This document shows positions 9,452 through 18,455 of a stretch of 64,000 nucleotides of DNA, in pieces (position 1 is the first letter of the stretch; each line of letters starts with the position of its first letter). A program made the position numbers and the translations under genes. Below the pieces are notes generated by a model. That model was not told the origin of the DNA. It was given only the letters and a program-made list of their open reading frames with translations, and ran no database searches. The stretch is from Thermoplasmata archaeon (GTDB lineage: Archaea > Thermoplasmatota > Thermoplasmata > Lutacidiplasmatales > UBA184), in the NCBI GenBank assembly GCA_027315455.1, contig DAHUXZ010000001.1, forward strand, positions 1 through 64,000. The letters are read 5' to 3'.

Positions 9452-9694
9452 GGAAGGCGCGCTCGCAACCGGGTCGCTCGCTTAACCGTGACGCCGGTGC
9501 GGTACGTTCAACGGCGTTGCGTCGGGGTCAACGCCTCCTTCCGGCGGTCCGGACCGCGGCCGCTCCTCCAAGGCGCGCCGGCGCGGGCCGGCCGTCGCCC
9601 GGCGGGGGTCGCGAGGGCGCAAGTCGGCCGGCGACGAGCGTCAATCACGTCAACCGGAGGGATTAAGTCGGGCGGCACCGATTGCGCTCGGTTC

Positions 9695-11101
9695 ATGGTC
9701 GAGGCGACGTCCTCGCGTTCCAAACGCGGGGCACCGGCGGAGGGCGCGCCGGAGGAGGAGCGGGCCGACGAGGCCCGCAGCGCCCGCGCCGTCCGCCTCG
9801 CCCGGTTCTACCAGGGGAAGGTCGAGACGGTCCCCAAGGTCCCGGTCCGCTCCCTCGCCGACTTCGCGCTCTGGTACACCCCGGGGATCGCGGCGGTCTC
9901 GCGGGCAATCGAATCCGACCCCGAGGAGGCGTTCGACCTCACCGGACGGGGCAACACGATCGCCATCGTCACCGACGGGAGCCGGGTCCTGGGCCTCGGC
10001 AACATCGGGCCGCGCGCCGCGCTCCCCGTGATGGAGGGGAAGGCGCTCCTGTTCAAGTTCCTGGGCGGCGTCGACGCGGTGCCGCTGCCAATCGACGTCG
10101 CGTCACCCGAGGCGCTCGTCGAGACCGTCCTGCGGATCGCCCCCGCCTTCGGGGGCATCAATCTCGAGGATATCGCGTCGCCGAAGTGCTTCTTCGTCCT
10201 CGAGGAGCTGCAGAAGCGCTGCCCGATCCCCGTCTGGCACGACGACCAGCTCGGCACGGCCGCGGCGACCGTCGCGGGGCTGCTCAACGCCCTCGCCCTC
10301 ACCCACCGCTCGATGCGGGAGGTCCGGACGGTGCTCCTCGGCGCCGGCGCCGCGAACCTCGTGACGGCCCGGCTCCTCGTGACCCTCGGTCACGACCCCC
10401 ACCAGCTCACGCTCGTCGATCACAAGGGCGTCCTGACCGGGGAACGCGAGGACCTGGACGAGCTCATGCTCCACAACCCATGGAAGTACCGCCTCGCGCT
10501 CCAGACCGACGGCGGAGGCCGGTCGGGGACCCTCGCCGACGCCCTTGCCGGCGCCGACGTCCTCCTCGCGGCCTCGACCCCCGGGCCCCACACCGTACGC
10601 CCGGAATGGGTGCGGTCGATGGCCCGCGACCCGGTCGTCTTCGCGCTCGCGAACCCGGTGCCGGAGATCTGGCCGTCGGCGGCCCTCGAGGCCGGCGCCG
10701 CGATCGTCGCGACGGGGCGCAGCGACTTCCCCAACCAGGTGAACAACTCGCTGATCTTCCCCGCGGTCTTCCGTGGTGTCCTCGACGCCCGGGCCCGCTC
10801 GATCCCGGACGAGATCGTCCTCGCCGCCGCGCGCGAGCTCGCGGCCCGGGCCGAGGACCGGGGCCTCTCCGCGCAGCATCTGCTCCCGACGATGGAGGAG
10901 TCGGCGGTCTTCCCCCACATCGCCGCCGCCGTCGGGACGGAGGCGGTACGCCTCGGGATCGCCCGGCGGCGCCGGACCCGGGAGGAGTTCCTCGCCATGG
11001 CACGCACCACGATGGCGCGCGCCGCCCGGCTCGCGGAGACGTTCGCCCGCGGCGGCCTCATCGCCCCGATGCCCGACGAGCCCGCGCCGAAGGAGACATG
11101 A
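9695..11101 (+). CDS. NAD(P)-dependent malic enzyme
   Basis: FALWYTPGIAAVSRAI, GNTIAIVTDGSRVLGLGNIGPRAALPVMEGKALLFKFLGGVDAVPLPID, PVWHDDQLGTAAATVAGLLNAL. Confidence 0.95.
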   Translation: MVEATSSRSKRGAPAEGAPEEERADEARSARAVRLARFYQGKVETVPKVPVRSLADFALWYTPGIAAVSRAIESDPEEAFDLTGRGNTIAIVTDGSRVLGLGNIGPRAALPVMEGKALLFKFLGGVDAVPLPIDVASPEALVETVLRIAPAFGGINLEDIASPKCFFVLEELQKRCPIPVWHDDQLGTAAATVAGLLNALALTHRSMREVRTVLLGAGAANLVTARLLVTLGHDPHQLTLVDHKGVLTGEREDLDELMLHNPWKYRLALQTDGGGRSGTLADALAGADVLLAASTPGPHTVRPEWVRSMARDPVVFALANPVPEIWPSAALEAGAAIVATGRSDFPNQVNNSLIFPAVFRGVLDARARSIPDEIVLAAARELAARAEDRGLSAQHLLPTMEESAVFPHIAAAVGTEAVRLGIARRRRTREEFLAMARTTMARAARLAETFARGGLIAPMPDEPAPKET

Positions 11102-11646
11102 CCGAACGCAAGGAGTCCACGAAGCGCGCCGCATCCACGCCGACCGAGGCCCCGACCGTGCCGATCCACGTCCGGGTCGCGACCGAGGCCGACATCCCCC
11201 CGCTCGTCCCGCTCCTCGTCCGCCTCAAGCGGCTCAACGAGGAGTTCGACCCGCTGCTCAAGGTCCGCTCCGACGTCGAGGCGCAGGCCCGCGAGATCCT
11301 CCGCCACGACCTCGCGAACCCCCGCGCCATCGTCCTCGCGGCCGAGGGGGTCGGCCCGGACAAGGACAGGGTGATCGGGGTCGTCCGCGCGCAGGTCCGC
11401 GACCGGGTCTTCTACACCCCGGAGCTCGAAGGCGTCATCCTCGACATCTACCTCCTGCCGCTCTACCGTCGACGGGGCGTCGGGGAGTACCTCCTGCAGG
11501 AGGCGACGGCCCGCCTCAAGGAGAAGGGGGCGGGCCTCGTCACCGCCGAGTTCCCGACCCAGAACGAGATCGCGGCGCGCTTCTACGCGAAGCGGGGGTT
11601 CCGTCCGATCACGGCCCTGCACGCCCGGGCCCTCGAGCGGGCCTGA
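11098..11646 (+). CDS. GNAT-family N-acetyltransferase
   Basis: DIYLLPLYRRRGVGEYLLQEATARLKEKG...AARFYAKRGFRP. Confidence 0.88.
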   Translation: MTERKESTKRAASTPTEAPTVPIHVRVATEADIPPLVPLLVRLKRLNEEFDPLLKVRSDVEAQAREILRHDLANPRAIVLAAEGVGPDKDRVIGVVRAQVRDRVFYTPELEGVILDIYLLPLYRRRGVGEYLLQEATARLKEKGAGLVTAEFPTQNEIAARFYAKRGFRPITALHARALERA

Positions 11647-11689
11647 TCGGCCCCAAGAGCCTATGTAATCCGGGCGCCGTCGGCACGCG

Positions 11690-12652
11690 ATGCCGGCCCG
11701 TCCGTCCGCTCCGCCGTCCGCTCCGGAGCCGAAGTACCTGCGCCGTGGGAAGGTCAAGGAGGTCTACGAGGTCTCCCCGACCGAGCTCGAGTTCCGCTTC
11801 ACGAACGACATCTCGGTGTTCGACAAGCACATTCCGAGCGAGATCCCGCACAAGGGCGAGACGCTCGCGCGCACCGCCGCGCACTGGTTCGAGCTGTGCG
11901 GCCGCCTCAAGGTCCCGCACCACTTCCTGAGGCTCTCCGGCCCGACGGCGATGCGCGTGCGCCGCGTCCAGGTCGTGCCGAAGCCCCGCACCCTGGGGGC
12001 CCACCCGAAGAACTTCCTCATCCCGCTCGAGTTCATCGTGCGCTACTACGTGGCGGGCTCGCTCTGGGACCGCGTCCGGGCCGGAAAGGTCCGCGCCGAC
12101 GCCCTCGGCTTTCCGGCCGGCCACGCCCCGGTCTACGGCGAGCGGCTCCCCGAGCCGATGTTCGAGGTCACGACGAAGCTCGAGCCCATCGACCGCCTCC
12201 TCGACTGGCCCGAGGCGCTCGAGCTCTCCGCGCTCGACCGCCGGGAGATGGACGCGATCCGGGAGACGATCCTGCGCATCGACGCCGCGATGGGTGCCGA
12301 GGTCGAGCCGCGGGGGCTCCTCCACGTCGACGGCAAGAAGGAGTTCGCCGTCGACGCCGAAGGGACGACGATGGTGGTCGACACGTTCGGTACCGCCGAC
12401 GAGGACCGGTTCTGGGACCGCGACGCCTACCAGCGGGGCCGCCAGGTCGAGTTCTCCAAGGAGTTCGTCCGCCAGCATTACCGCACCTCGGGCTACTTCG
12501 ACCTTTTGACGAAGGCGCGGGAGGCCGGGACCGCGGAGCCGCCGATCCCCGCCCGTCCCCCCCACCACGGCGACGAGGTGAGCCGCCTCTACACGACGGT
12601 CTTCCAGCGGCTGACGGGGCGACCGTTCGCCCCCACCGGGGGCCCGGCGTAG
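11690..12652 (+). CDS. purC: Phosphoribosylaminoimidazole-succinocarboxamide synthase
   Basis: RRGKVKEVYEVSPTELEFRFTNDISVFDKHIPSEIPHKGETLARTAAHWFE; VRYYVAGSLW. Confidence 0.95.
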   Translation: MPARPSAPPSAPEPKYLRRGKVKEVYEVSPTELEFRFTNDISVFDKHIPSEIPHKGETLARTAAHWFELCGRLKVPHHFLRLSGPTAMRVRRVQVVPKPRTLGAHPKNFLIPLEFIVRYYVAGSLWDRVRAGKVRADALGFPAGHAPVYGERLPEPMFEVTTKLEPIDRLLDWPEALELSALDRREMDAIRETILRIDAAMGAEVEPRGLLHVDGKKEFAVDAEGTTMVVDTFGTADEDRFWDRDAYQRGRQVEFSKEFVRQHYRTSGYFDLLTKAREAGTAEPPIPARPPHHGDEVSRLYTTVFQRLTGRPFAPTGGPA

Positions 12653-12718
12653 GCCGCATCGCTCACCGTTTCACGCCCTCTCCCGCACCCTTATCCGCCG
12701 CCCGGTCGTTTCCCCGGC

Positions 12719-13714
12719 GTGGTCCAGAAGGTCCCGCCCCGCGCCGCGACGCCGCCGGAGTCCGAACCGCCGAAGCGCACGGTCGCCCTCGAGGACCTCG
12801 CCGGCGTCGGCCCGACGACCGCCGACAAGCTGAGGGAGGCCGGCTACACCGACCTCATGGAGATCGCCGTCGCGTCGCCGGGCGACATCGCCGAGGCCGC
12901 CGAGATCGGCACCGCGATCGCGATGAAGATCATCGCCGAGGCGCGGCGCGCCGCCGACGTCGGCTCCTTCGAGCTCGGGACCGCCCTCCTCGAGCGCCGC
13001 AAGCGTCTCGGCCGCATCTCGACCAACGCGAAATCGCTCGACGAGCTCCTGGGCGGGGGGGTCGAGACCCAGGCGATCACCGAGTTCGCCGGGGAGTTCG
13101 GCACCGGCAAGACGCAGCTCGCCCACCAGATCGCCGTCAACATCCAGCTGCCGCCGGACCAGGGCGGGCTCAACGGCGAGGCGGTCTACATCGACACCGA
13201 GTCGACGTTCCGCCCCGAGCGCATCGTCGACATGGCCAAGGCCGCGGGCCTTGACCCGGCGGAGGCCTTGGCGCGGATCCACATCGCGCGGGCATTCAAC
13301 TCGAACCACCAGATGCTCCTCGTCGGGAAGGCGCAGGAGCTCGCCCGCGAGCGCCCGATCCGCCTCGTCGTGGTCGATTCGCTCACCTCCCACTTCCGCA
13401 GCGAGTACGCCGGCCGCGGCGAGCTCGCGCCCCGGCAGCAGCTGCTCAACAAGCACCTCCACGAGCTGTTGCGCTTCGCCGACACCTACAACGCGGCGAT
13501 CGTCGTCACGAACCAGGTCTCGTCGCGGCCGGACATCCTCTTCGGGGACCCGACGCGCCCGATCGGCGGGAACATCGTCGCCCACGCCGCGACGTACCGC
13601 CTCTACCTGAGGAAGTCGAAGCCCCCCAAGCGCATCGCGCGCCTGATCGACTCGCCGAACCTCCCCGAGGGGGAGGCGGTCTTCTCCCTCACGACCGAGG
13701 GGATCCGCGAGTAG
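12719..13714 (+). CDS. radA: DNA repair and recombination protein RadA
   Basis: Hh[29 protein letters not shown]; Walker [23 protein letters not shown]; archaeal recombinase. Confidence 0.98.
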   Translation: MVQKVPPRAATPPESEPPKRTVALEDLAGVGPTTADKLREAGYTDLMEIAVASPGDIAEAAEIGTAIAMKIIAEARRAADVGSFELGTALLERRKRLGRISTNAKSLDELLGGGVETQAITEFAGEFGTGKTQLAHQIAVNIQLPPDQGGLNGEAVYIDTESTFRPERIVDMAKAAGLDPAEALARIHIARAFNSNHQMLLVGKAQELARERPIRLVVVDSLTSHFRSEYAGRGELAPRQQLLNKHLHELLRFADTYNAAIVVTNQVSSRPDILFGDPTRPIGGNIVAHAATYRLYLRKSKPPKRIARLIDSPNLPEGEAVFSLTTEGIRE

Positions 13715-14366
13715 GCCGGTCGACGCGCCGGATCGCCGTCGCCTTGACGTAGAGGACGACGCGGCGCCCCGCGGCGAGGCGAAGGGAGCGGACCGCGCCC
13801 GGGGTGACGCTCGCGACGAGGAGGCGGCCCGCCGCGCGTACCTCGAGGGCGACGGGTCCCGACCGGTGCGCCCGCACCGCGGTCACGACCCCGGAAAGGA
13901 CGTTGCGGGCGCTCGTCGGGAAGCGGGCGAGCGCGACCAGGACCGCCTCGGGGTCGATCGCGCAGCTGACGGGCTCCCCCTCCCGCGCCCGGAACCCGAC
14001 CCAGAGCGTCGCCCGGCCGAGGCGCACCCCCGGCGCCGGGCGGCCGCGGTAGCGGCCCCGGACGATGACCGCCGGAAGTCGTCCCCGCTCCCCGCGGGAC
14101 CGCCCGAGGTCGAGCGCTCCCCGGCCCAGGCCGAGGAGCCGCGTTCCGAGGGGAGTAAGCCGCGTCCGGCCGGCCTCGGCCCCCCCGCGGCGGGTCTCGG
14201 CGACCGCTCCCCCCGCGGCCCGGCGCAACCGGAGCAGGCGATAGACGCCGCGGTCGCGCGGGATCCCGAGGCGCCGGCACGCCCGCACGAGGTTCGGGTC
14301 GAGGGCGAGCGCCTCGAGCAGCGCGACGTCGAGCGGGGTGAGGAGCGTCTCGCGGGCGGCGGTCAC
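13689..14366 (-). CDS. ModE-like regulator: wHTH plus molybdate-binding TOBE-like domain
   Basis: [32 protein letters not shown]...[11 protein letters not shown] resembles Mod[42 protein letters not shown] resembles TOBE. Last gene of the transporter operon. Confidence 0.75.
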   Translation of the reverse strand: MTAARETLLTPLDVALLEALALDPNLVRACRRLGIPRDRGVYRLLRLRRAAGGAVAETRRGGAEAGRTRLTPLGTRLLGLGRGALDLGRSRGERGRLPAVIVRGRYRGRPAPGVRLGRATLWVGFRAREGEPVSCAIDPEAVLVALARFPTSARNVLSGVVTAVRAHRSGPVALEVRAAGRLLVASVTPGAVRSLRLAAGRRVVLYVKATAIRRVDRPTRGSPRS

Positions 14367-15391
14367 GCCCCCGCCTCCCCGGCACCGCCGATCGGCCGAA
14401 GGGCGTCCTCGTCCAGGGAGAACCGCAGCGCGTCGCCGATCCCCCCGTTCCCGGCCGACGTCACCCCGCGCTCGAACAGCCTCAGCTCGAGCCCATCCAC
14501 CGCGACACGGATCTCGCGCCCCCCCGGCCGCTCGCGGCGGCCGACGACCCGGCCCGACCAGCCGCCGGTCCCCGCAGCCCGCATCGCCTCGGACGGGACC
14601 CCGATGCCCCCGGGCCCCGCGCGCGCGAGGAGCCAGGCCGCGAGCGAGCCTTCCGGGCCGCCCGCGAGATCCTCGGCCGCGAGGACGTTGTCGTAGCCCG
14701 CGAGCTCCGCGGCGAACCGGGACGGGGGGCGGTCGACGAGCCGGGCCGGGGTGGTGGGGGGAAGGGCGCGTCCCCCGTCCAGGACGAGGAACCGGTCCGC
14801 GACCGCGAAGGCGGTCTCGGCGTCGTGCGTCACGAGGAGCATCGACACCCCCTCGCGCTGCAGGACCCGTCGGATCGATCCGATGAGCGCCCGGCGGGCG
14901 AGGGCGTCCACGGCCGCGAGCGGCTCGTCCCAGAGGAGGAGCCGGGGGCCGGCGGCGAGCGCCCGCGCCATCGCCGTCCGCTGCTGCTCGCCGCCGCTGA
15001 TGGAGAGTACGCTCGCCCGGGCGAGCCGGGTCAGCCCCCAGGCGTCGAGGAGGTCCCGGGTCCGCGCGGCCGTGTCCGCCGCCCCCCGGATCTCGAGCGG
15101 ATAGGCGACGTTCCCCTCGACGGTGCGGTGCGGGAACAGGGCGAGACCCTGCGGGACGTAGCCCATCCGGCGCTCCTCGGGCGGGAGGGCGGCGACCGGC
15201 GTCCCCCCGACCGAGAGCTCCCGGGCGTAAGCCGGGACGAACCCCGCGATCGCGCGCAGGAGCGTCGTCTTGCCGGCGCCGGAGGGGCCGAGGACGGCAA
15301 GGGCGGTCCCCGGCGGGACCTCGAGGTCGACGGGCCCGAGGGCGAAGCCGTCGAGGCGCGCCGTGAGCCCGCGCACCACGAGCGCGCTCAA
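14363..15391 (-). CDS. ABC transporter ATP-binding protein, molybdate/tungstate type
   Basis: LGPSGAGKTTLL, SISGGEQQRTAMARALAAGPRLLLWDEPLAAVDA, C-terminal TOBE-like region. TTG start overlaps permease stop. Confidence 0.88.
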   Translation of the reverse strand: MSALVVRGLTARLDGFALGPVDLEVPPGTALAVLGPSGAGKTTLLRAIAGFVPAYARELSVGGTPVAALPPEERRMGYVPQGLALFPHRTVEGNVAYPLEIRGAADTAARTRDLLDAWGLTRLARASVLSISGGEQQRTAMARALAAGPRLLLWDEPLAAVDALARRALIGSIRRVLQREGVSMLLVTHDAETAFAVADRFLVLDGGRALPPTTPARLVDRPPSRFAAELAGYDNVLAAEDLAGGPEGSLAAWLLARAGPGGIGVPSEAMRAAGTGGWSGRVVGRRERPGGREIRVAVDGLELRLFERGVTSAGNGGIGDALRFSLDEDALRPIGGAGEAGA

Positions 15392-16245
15392 ACGAACCTC
15401 CCGAGGCCGGCCCACGCCGGCGACCCCCGGCGGGCGGCGAGGCGGGCCGCGACGAACCGCGCGAAGGCGAGCAGGACGAGGACCGACGCGGCCGCGGCCG
15501 CGCCGGGCAGGTCGCCGATCTGGTAGAGGCTGAAGACGTAGACCGAGACCGGGCTCGTCACCGGGCCCGCGTAGCCCGACGAGGGGTAGACGACGTTCGC
15601 GAGGATGAGGAAGCCCCCGATCTCGCTGACCGACCGGGCCCAGGCGAGGAGGAGACCGGCGGAGATCCCCCGCGCCGCCACGGGGGCGGTCACCGTGGCG
15701 AAGGCGGACGCCGGGGAGGCGCCGAGGCTCCGCGCGGTCTCGATCAGGCGCGCGTCGACCGCCCGGAACGCCGATTCGCTCGCGAGCACCGCGTACGGGG
15801 CGCTCACGAAGATCATCACGAGGACCGTCCCCCAGATCGTCTGCACGATCGGCAGCCCGGCCCGGATCGCGAGCGCCCCGAGCGGGGCGGACGGGGCGAA
15901 GAGCAACAGCAGGGCGAGACCGCCCACGAGGTGGGGCAGGACGATCGGCAGGGTGACCGCCGACTCGACGAGCGTGCGGCCGCGGAAGGGGCGGCGGGCG
16001 AGGAGATAGCCGAGGGGCAGCCCGAGCACGGCGATCGCCCCGAGGGAGAGCGCCGAGGCGAGGAGGGTGAAGGCGAGGGCCGCGCGCATCCCCGGGGCGA
16101 GCGCGGCGGCGCCGATCGCCGACGGCGAGACGGAGGCGAGGAGGGCGGCGAGGGGGAGGAGGAGGAGAGCGAGGAGCGAGCCGGCGGCGAGGATCTGGAC
16201 GGCCCGCCACGCCCCCGGCCGCCGCCCCCGGCCGGCCGCGGCCAT
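15388..16245 (-). CDS. ABC transporter permease, molybdate/tungstate type
   Basis: TM-rich; LIETARSLGASPASAFATVTAPVAARGISAGLLLAWARSVSEIGGFLIL. Confidence 0.85.
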   Translation of the reverse strand: MAAAGRGRRPGAWRAVQILAAGSLLALLLLPLAALLASVSPSAIGAAALAPGMRAALAFTLLASALSLGAIAVLGLPLGYLLARRPFRGRTLVESAVTLPIVLPHLVGGLALLLLFAPSAPLGALAIRAGLPIVQTIWGTVLVMIFVSAPYAVLASESAFRAVDARLIETARSLGASPASAFATVTAPVAARGISAGLLLAWARSVSEIGGFLILANVVYPSSGYAGPVTSPVSVYVFSLYQIGDLPGAAAAASVLVLLAFARFVAARLAARRGSPAWAGLGRFV

Positions 16246-16249
16246 CCGT

Positions 16250-17320
16250 TCAGAGCTCCGCCGCGAGGTCGGTCGGCAGCGGAACGACCATCGGGGCGAG
16301 GACGGCGGGCAGCGCGCCGGGCCCCTCGACCCAGGCCGGCACGATCGGGACGAACCCCGACGCGTTGAGGAGGGCCGTGCCCTGGGGCGCGACGAGGAGG
16401 TGGATGAACAGCGCCCCGAGCGCGGCGTTCGGGGCGGTCGTCGGGACCGTCGCGGCGAAGGCCAGGGGCGCGCCGTGGACCGTCGTGAGCGAGCCGTTGG
16501 CCGCGAGGATCCCGGTCGACGCCTGGGCGTAGGTCGCCACGCTCGCGGGGTCCATCGCCCCGAGGTCGACCCCCGCCGGGAGCGGGACGTAGGCCAGCCC
16601 GTGGGCGACGGCGAAGGACCGGTAGGTGAACGCCGCCTGGACGACGTGGGTCGACAGCAGCGTGGCGATCGCCGTCTCCGGCTCCTCGCGCGCCGTGGCC
16701 GGATCGACCTGGGCGAGGGTCCCCGGCCCGCCCGAGTAGAAGTGGCCGTAGAGGGCGCCGAGCGAGCCCATCGTCTCGAGGCCCTCGAGCTCGAGGACGA
16801 AGATGCCGTTGTAGCCGTTGGGGTCGATCGACGCGTTCGCGACGCCCAGCACGACCCCCGGGGCGACGATCTTCTCCGCCCAGTTCGTCGCGTTGATCCC
16901 GGCGAGCGCGCTGGCCGTCGGGTCGTAGACGAGCACCTCGGGGTCCGAGGCGAAGACGACCTGCCAGGCGGCGTAGTTCGGGTAGAGCAGCTCGGGGATC
17001 AGGCGGAAGTCGGCGGCCGCCGCCACGTCGTAGGCCTGGTGCAGCTGGGCGACCGCGCCGAGCGCGGCGAGGCTCCCCTCATAGAGCTGGGCCGCGAACG
17101 GGCTCTCGACCCCCGGCGACTCGTTGGCAAGGAGGTCGGCGAGCGAGGGAAAGACGGTCCCGAGCGTCCCGGCCGCGGTGATCGACAGCACCGGGGAACC
17201 CGACCCCGGCGCCGGAGGGGCGAGGGTGGGGCCGCGGAGAAGGTAGCCCCCCACGGCCCCGGCGGCGACGGCCAGCACGGCGATCGCGATCACCCACGGG
17301 CGCGGAACCGGCGGAGCCAC
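16250..17320 (-). CDS. Substrate-binding protein of molybdate/tungstate ABC transporter
   Basis: Signal anchor WVIAIAVLAVAAGAVGGYLL; LSITAAGTLGTVFPSLADLL; tungstate/molybdate-type SBP layout. Start set to GTG 17320 from promoter spacing; the track uses TTG at 17341. Confidence 0.8.
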   Translation of the reverse strand: MAPPVPRPWVIAIAVLAVAAGAVGGYLLRGPTLAPPAPGSGSPVLSITAAGTLGTVFPSLADLLANESPGVESPFAAQLYEGSLAALGAVAQLHQAYDVAAAADFRLIPELLYPNYAAWQVVFASDPEVLVYDPTASALAGINATNWAEKIVAPGVVLGVANASIDPNGYNGIFVLELEGLETMGSLGALYGHFYSGGPGTLAQVDPATAREEPETAIATLLSTHVVQAAFTYRSFAVAHGLAYVPLPAGVDLGAMDPASVATYAQASTGILAANGSLTTVHGAPLAFAATVPTTAPNAALGALFIHLLVAPQGTALLNASGFVPIVPAWVEGPGALPAVLAPMVVPLPTDLAAEL

Positions 17321-17344
17321 CGTTGTGGGAGATTCCCACAACGG
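17320..17344. promoter_or_regulatory. Perfect inverted repeat CCGTTGTGGGA-GAT-TCCCACAACGG, candidate operator
   Basis: 11-bp arms 17320-17330 and 17334-17344, between a TATA-like CTTTATC (minus strand, 17344-17350) and the GTG start of the SBP gene. Confidence 0.75.
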
Positions 17345-17366
17345 ATAAAGGGACCCCCTCCGACCC

Positions 17367-17852
17367 TCAGAGCGCGCCGCGCCGGCCGAACGGCCCGTAG
17401 CGGTACCAGGCGCGGCCGACGACGCTCGCGAGCGGGACCGGGCCGAACTGCCGGCTGTCCCGGGCGCGGGCCGAGCGGTCGGAGAGGACGAAGACGTGGC
17501 CCGGCGGGACCTCGAGCTCCTCGAGCGCGTCGGGGTCGTCGGGGGGACCTGCCGACGGGGCCGCGGGACGTACCGCGCCGGTGCGGGTCGCCCGGACGAG
17601 GTCGCCGGGGACGCCGATGATCCGCTTGATGAGGAGCCGTTCGGTGTCGGCGGGGTCGTGGAGCACGATGACGTCCCCGCGGCGGGGGGGGTCGGCGACG
17701 AACGCCGCCGGGTCGACGAGGAGCCGGTCGCCGGGCGCGAGCCCGGGGGACATGCTGCGGTCGTGGACGACGACCCGGAGGCTGCGCGCGCGGCGGGCGT
17801 CGTCCCGGTCCGCCGGGCCGCCTGGCGCCCGAGGGTCCCCGGCGGCCGGCAT
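17367..17852 (-). CDS. sodX: S26-family peptidase, probable nickel-SOD maturation protease
   Basis: RSMSPGLAPGDRLLVD (Ser), RGDVIVLHDP...LIKRIIGVPGD (Lys), GHVFVLSDRSARARDSRQFGPV; no TM anchor; adjacent to sodN. Confidence 0.82.
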   Translation of the reverse strand: MPAAGDPRAPGGPADRDDARRARSLRVVVHDRSMSPGLAPGDRLLVDPAAFVADPPRRGDVIVLHDPADTERLLIKRIIGVPGDLVRATRTGAVRPAAPSAGPPDDPDALEELEVPPGHVFVLSDRSARARDSRQFGPVPLASVVGRAWYRYGPFGRRGAL

Positions 17853-17853
17853 C

Positions 17854-17860
17854 TTTATCC
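17854..17860 (+). promoter_or_regulatory. TATA-like element TTTATCC upstream of sodN
   Basis: Centre lies 26 nt before the ATG at 17883. Confidence 0.6.
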
Positions 17861-17882
17861 GACCGAGGGCCGTGGACGCGCC

Positions 17883-18410
17883 ATGTCGGCTCGACGTGCG
17901 CTCGCCACGGGTCTGCTCGCGATCGCGGACATCGTGTCTCCCCCCCGTCCGGTCTACGCCCACTGCGACATACCGTGCGGGATTTATGACCCCCATGAGG
18001 CCCAGATCTCGGCCCTCACCGTCCTGAGGATGGACCAGCTGATCGGGGAGCTGCCGAAGCCGTCGGCGACGTCCACGCCCGAGGAGCTCGAGGCGTACCA
18101 CGCGAAGCTCTCCCGCTACCTGGCGGTCAAGGAATCCCACGCCGAGCGGGTCAAGCACGAGCTCCGGGTGATCTGGGGCGACTACTTCACCGCCGACCAC
18201 GTCAAGCAGCACCCGACGCTCCACGAGTCGTTCTGGAACGCGATGAAGCTCGCCTCCAAGGCGCGGCAGGGCACGGGGCTCGCGGACGCCCAGGCGCTCG
18301 TCGGCCATGTCCAGCAGATCGCCGAGATCTTCTGGAAGACGAAGGGCGCGACGCCGCGCCGCGCGCCCTCGCTCCAGAAGTCCGGCGGCGAGATCGTCTA
18401 CCCCGCGTAG
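17883..18410 (+). CDS. sodN: Nickel-containing superoxide dismutase precursor
   Basis: Ni-hook HCDIPCGIYDP beginning at codon 27 (17961) after a 26-aa propeptide; VIWGDYFTADHVKQHPTLHESFWNAMKLASKAR and IAEIFWKTK match NiSOD. Confidence 0.95.
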   Translation: MSARRALATGLLAIADIVSPPRPVYAHCDIPCGIYDPHEAQISALTVLRMDQLIGELPKPSATSTPEELEAYHAKLSRYLAVKESHAERVKHELRVIWGDYFTADHVKQHPTLHESFWNAMKLASKARQGTGLADAQALVGHVQQIAEIFWKTKGATPRRAPSLQKSGGEIVYPA

Positions 18411-18455
18411 GGCGCCCGCGGTCGGCGCGGCGTGAACGGCGGCCGGGCGGTTCGG

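Noticed and set aside
17321-17341. TTG at 17341 as the SBP start codon (as in the ORF track)
   Set aside because: It would place the start inside the palindrome and too close to the TATA box; GTG 17320 fits the spacing seen at other genes.
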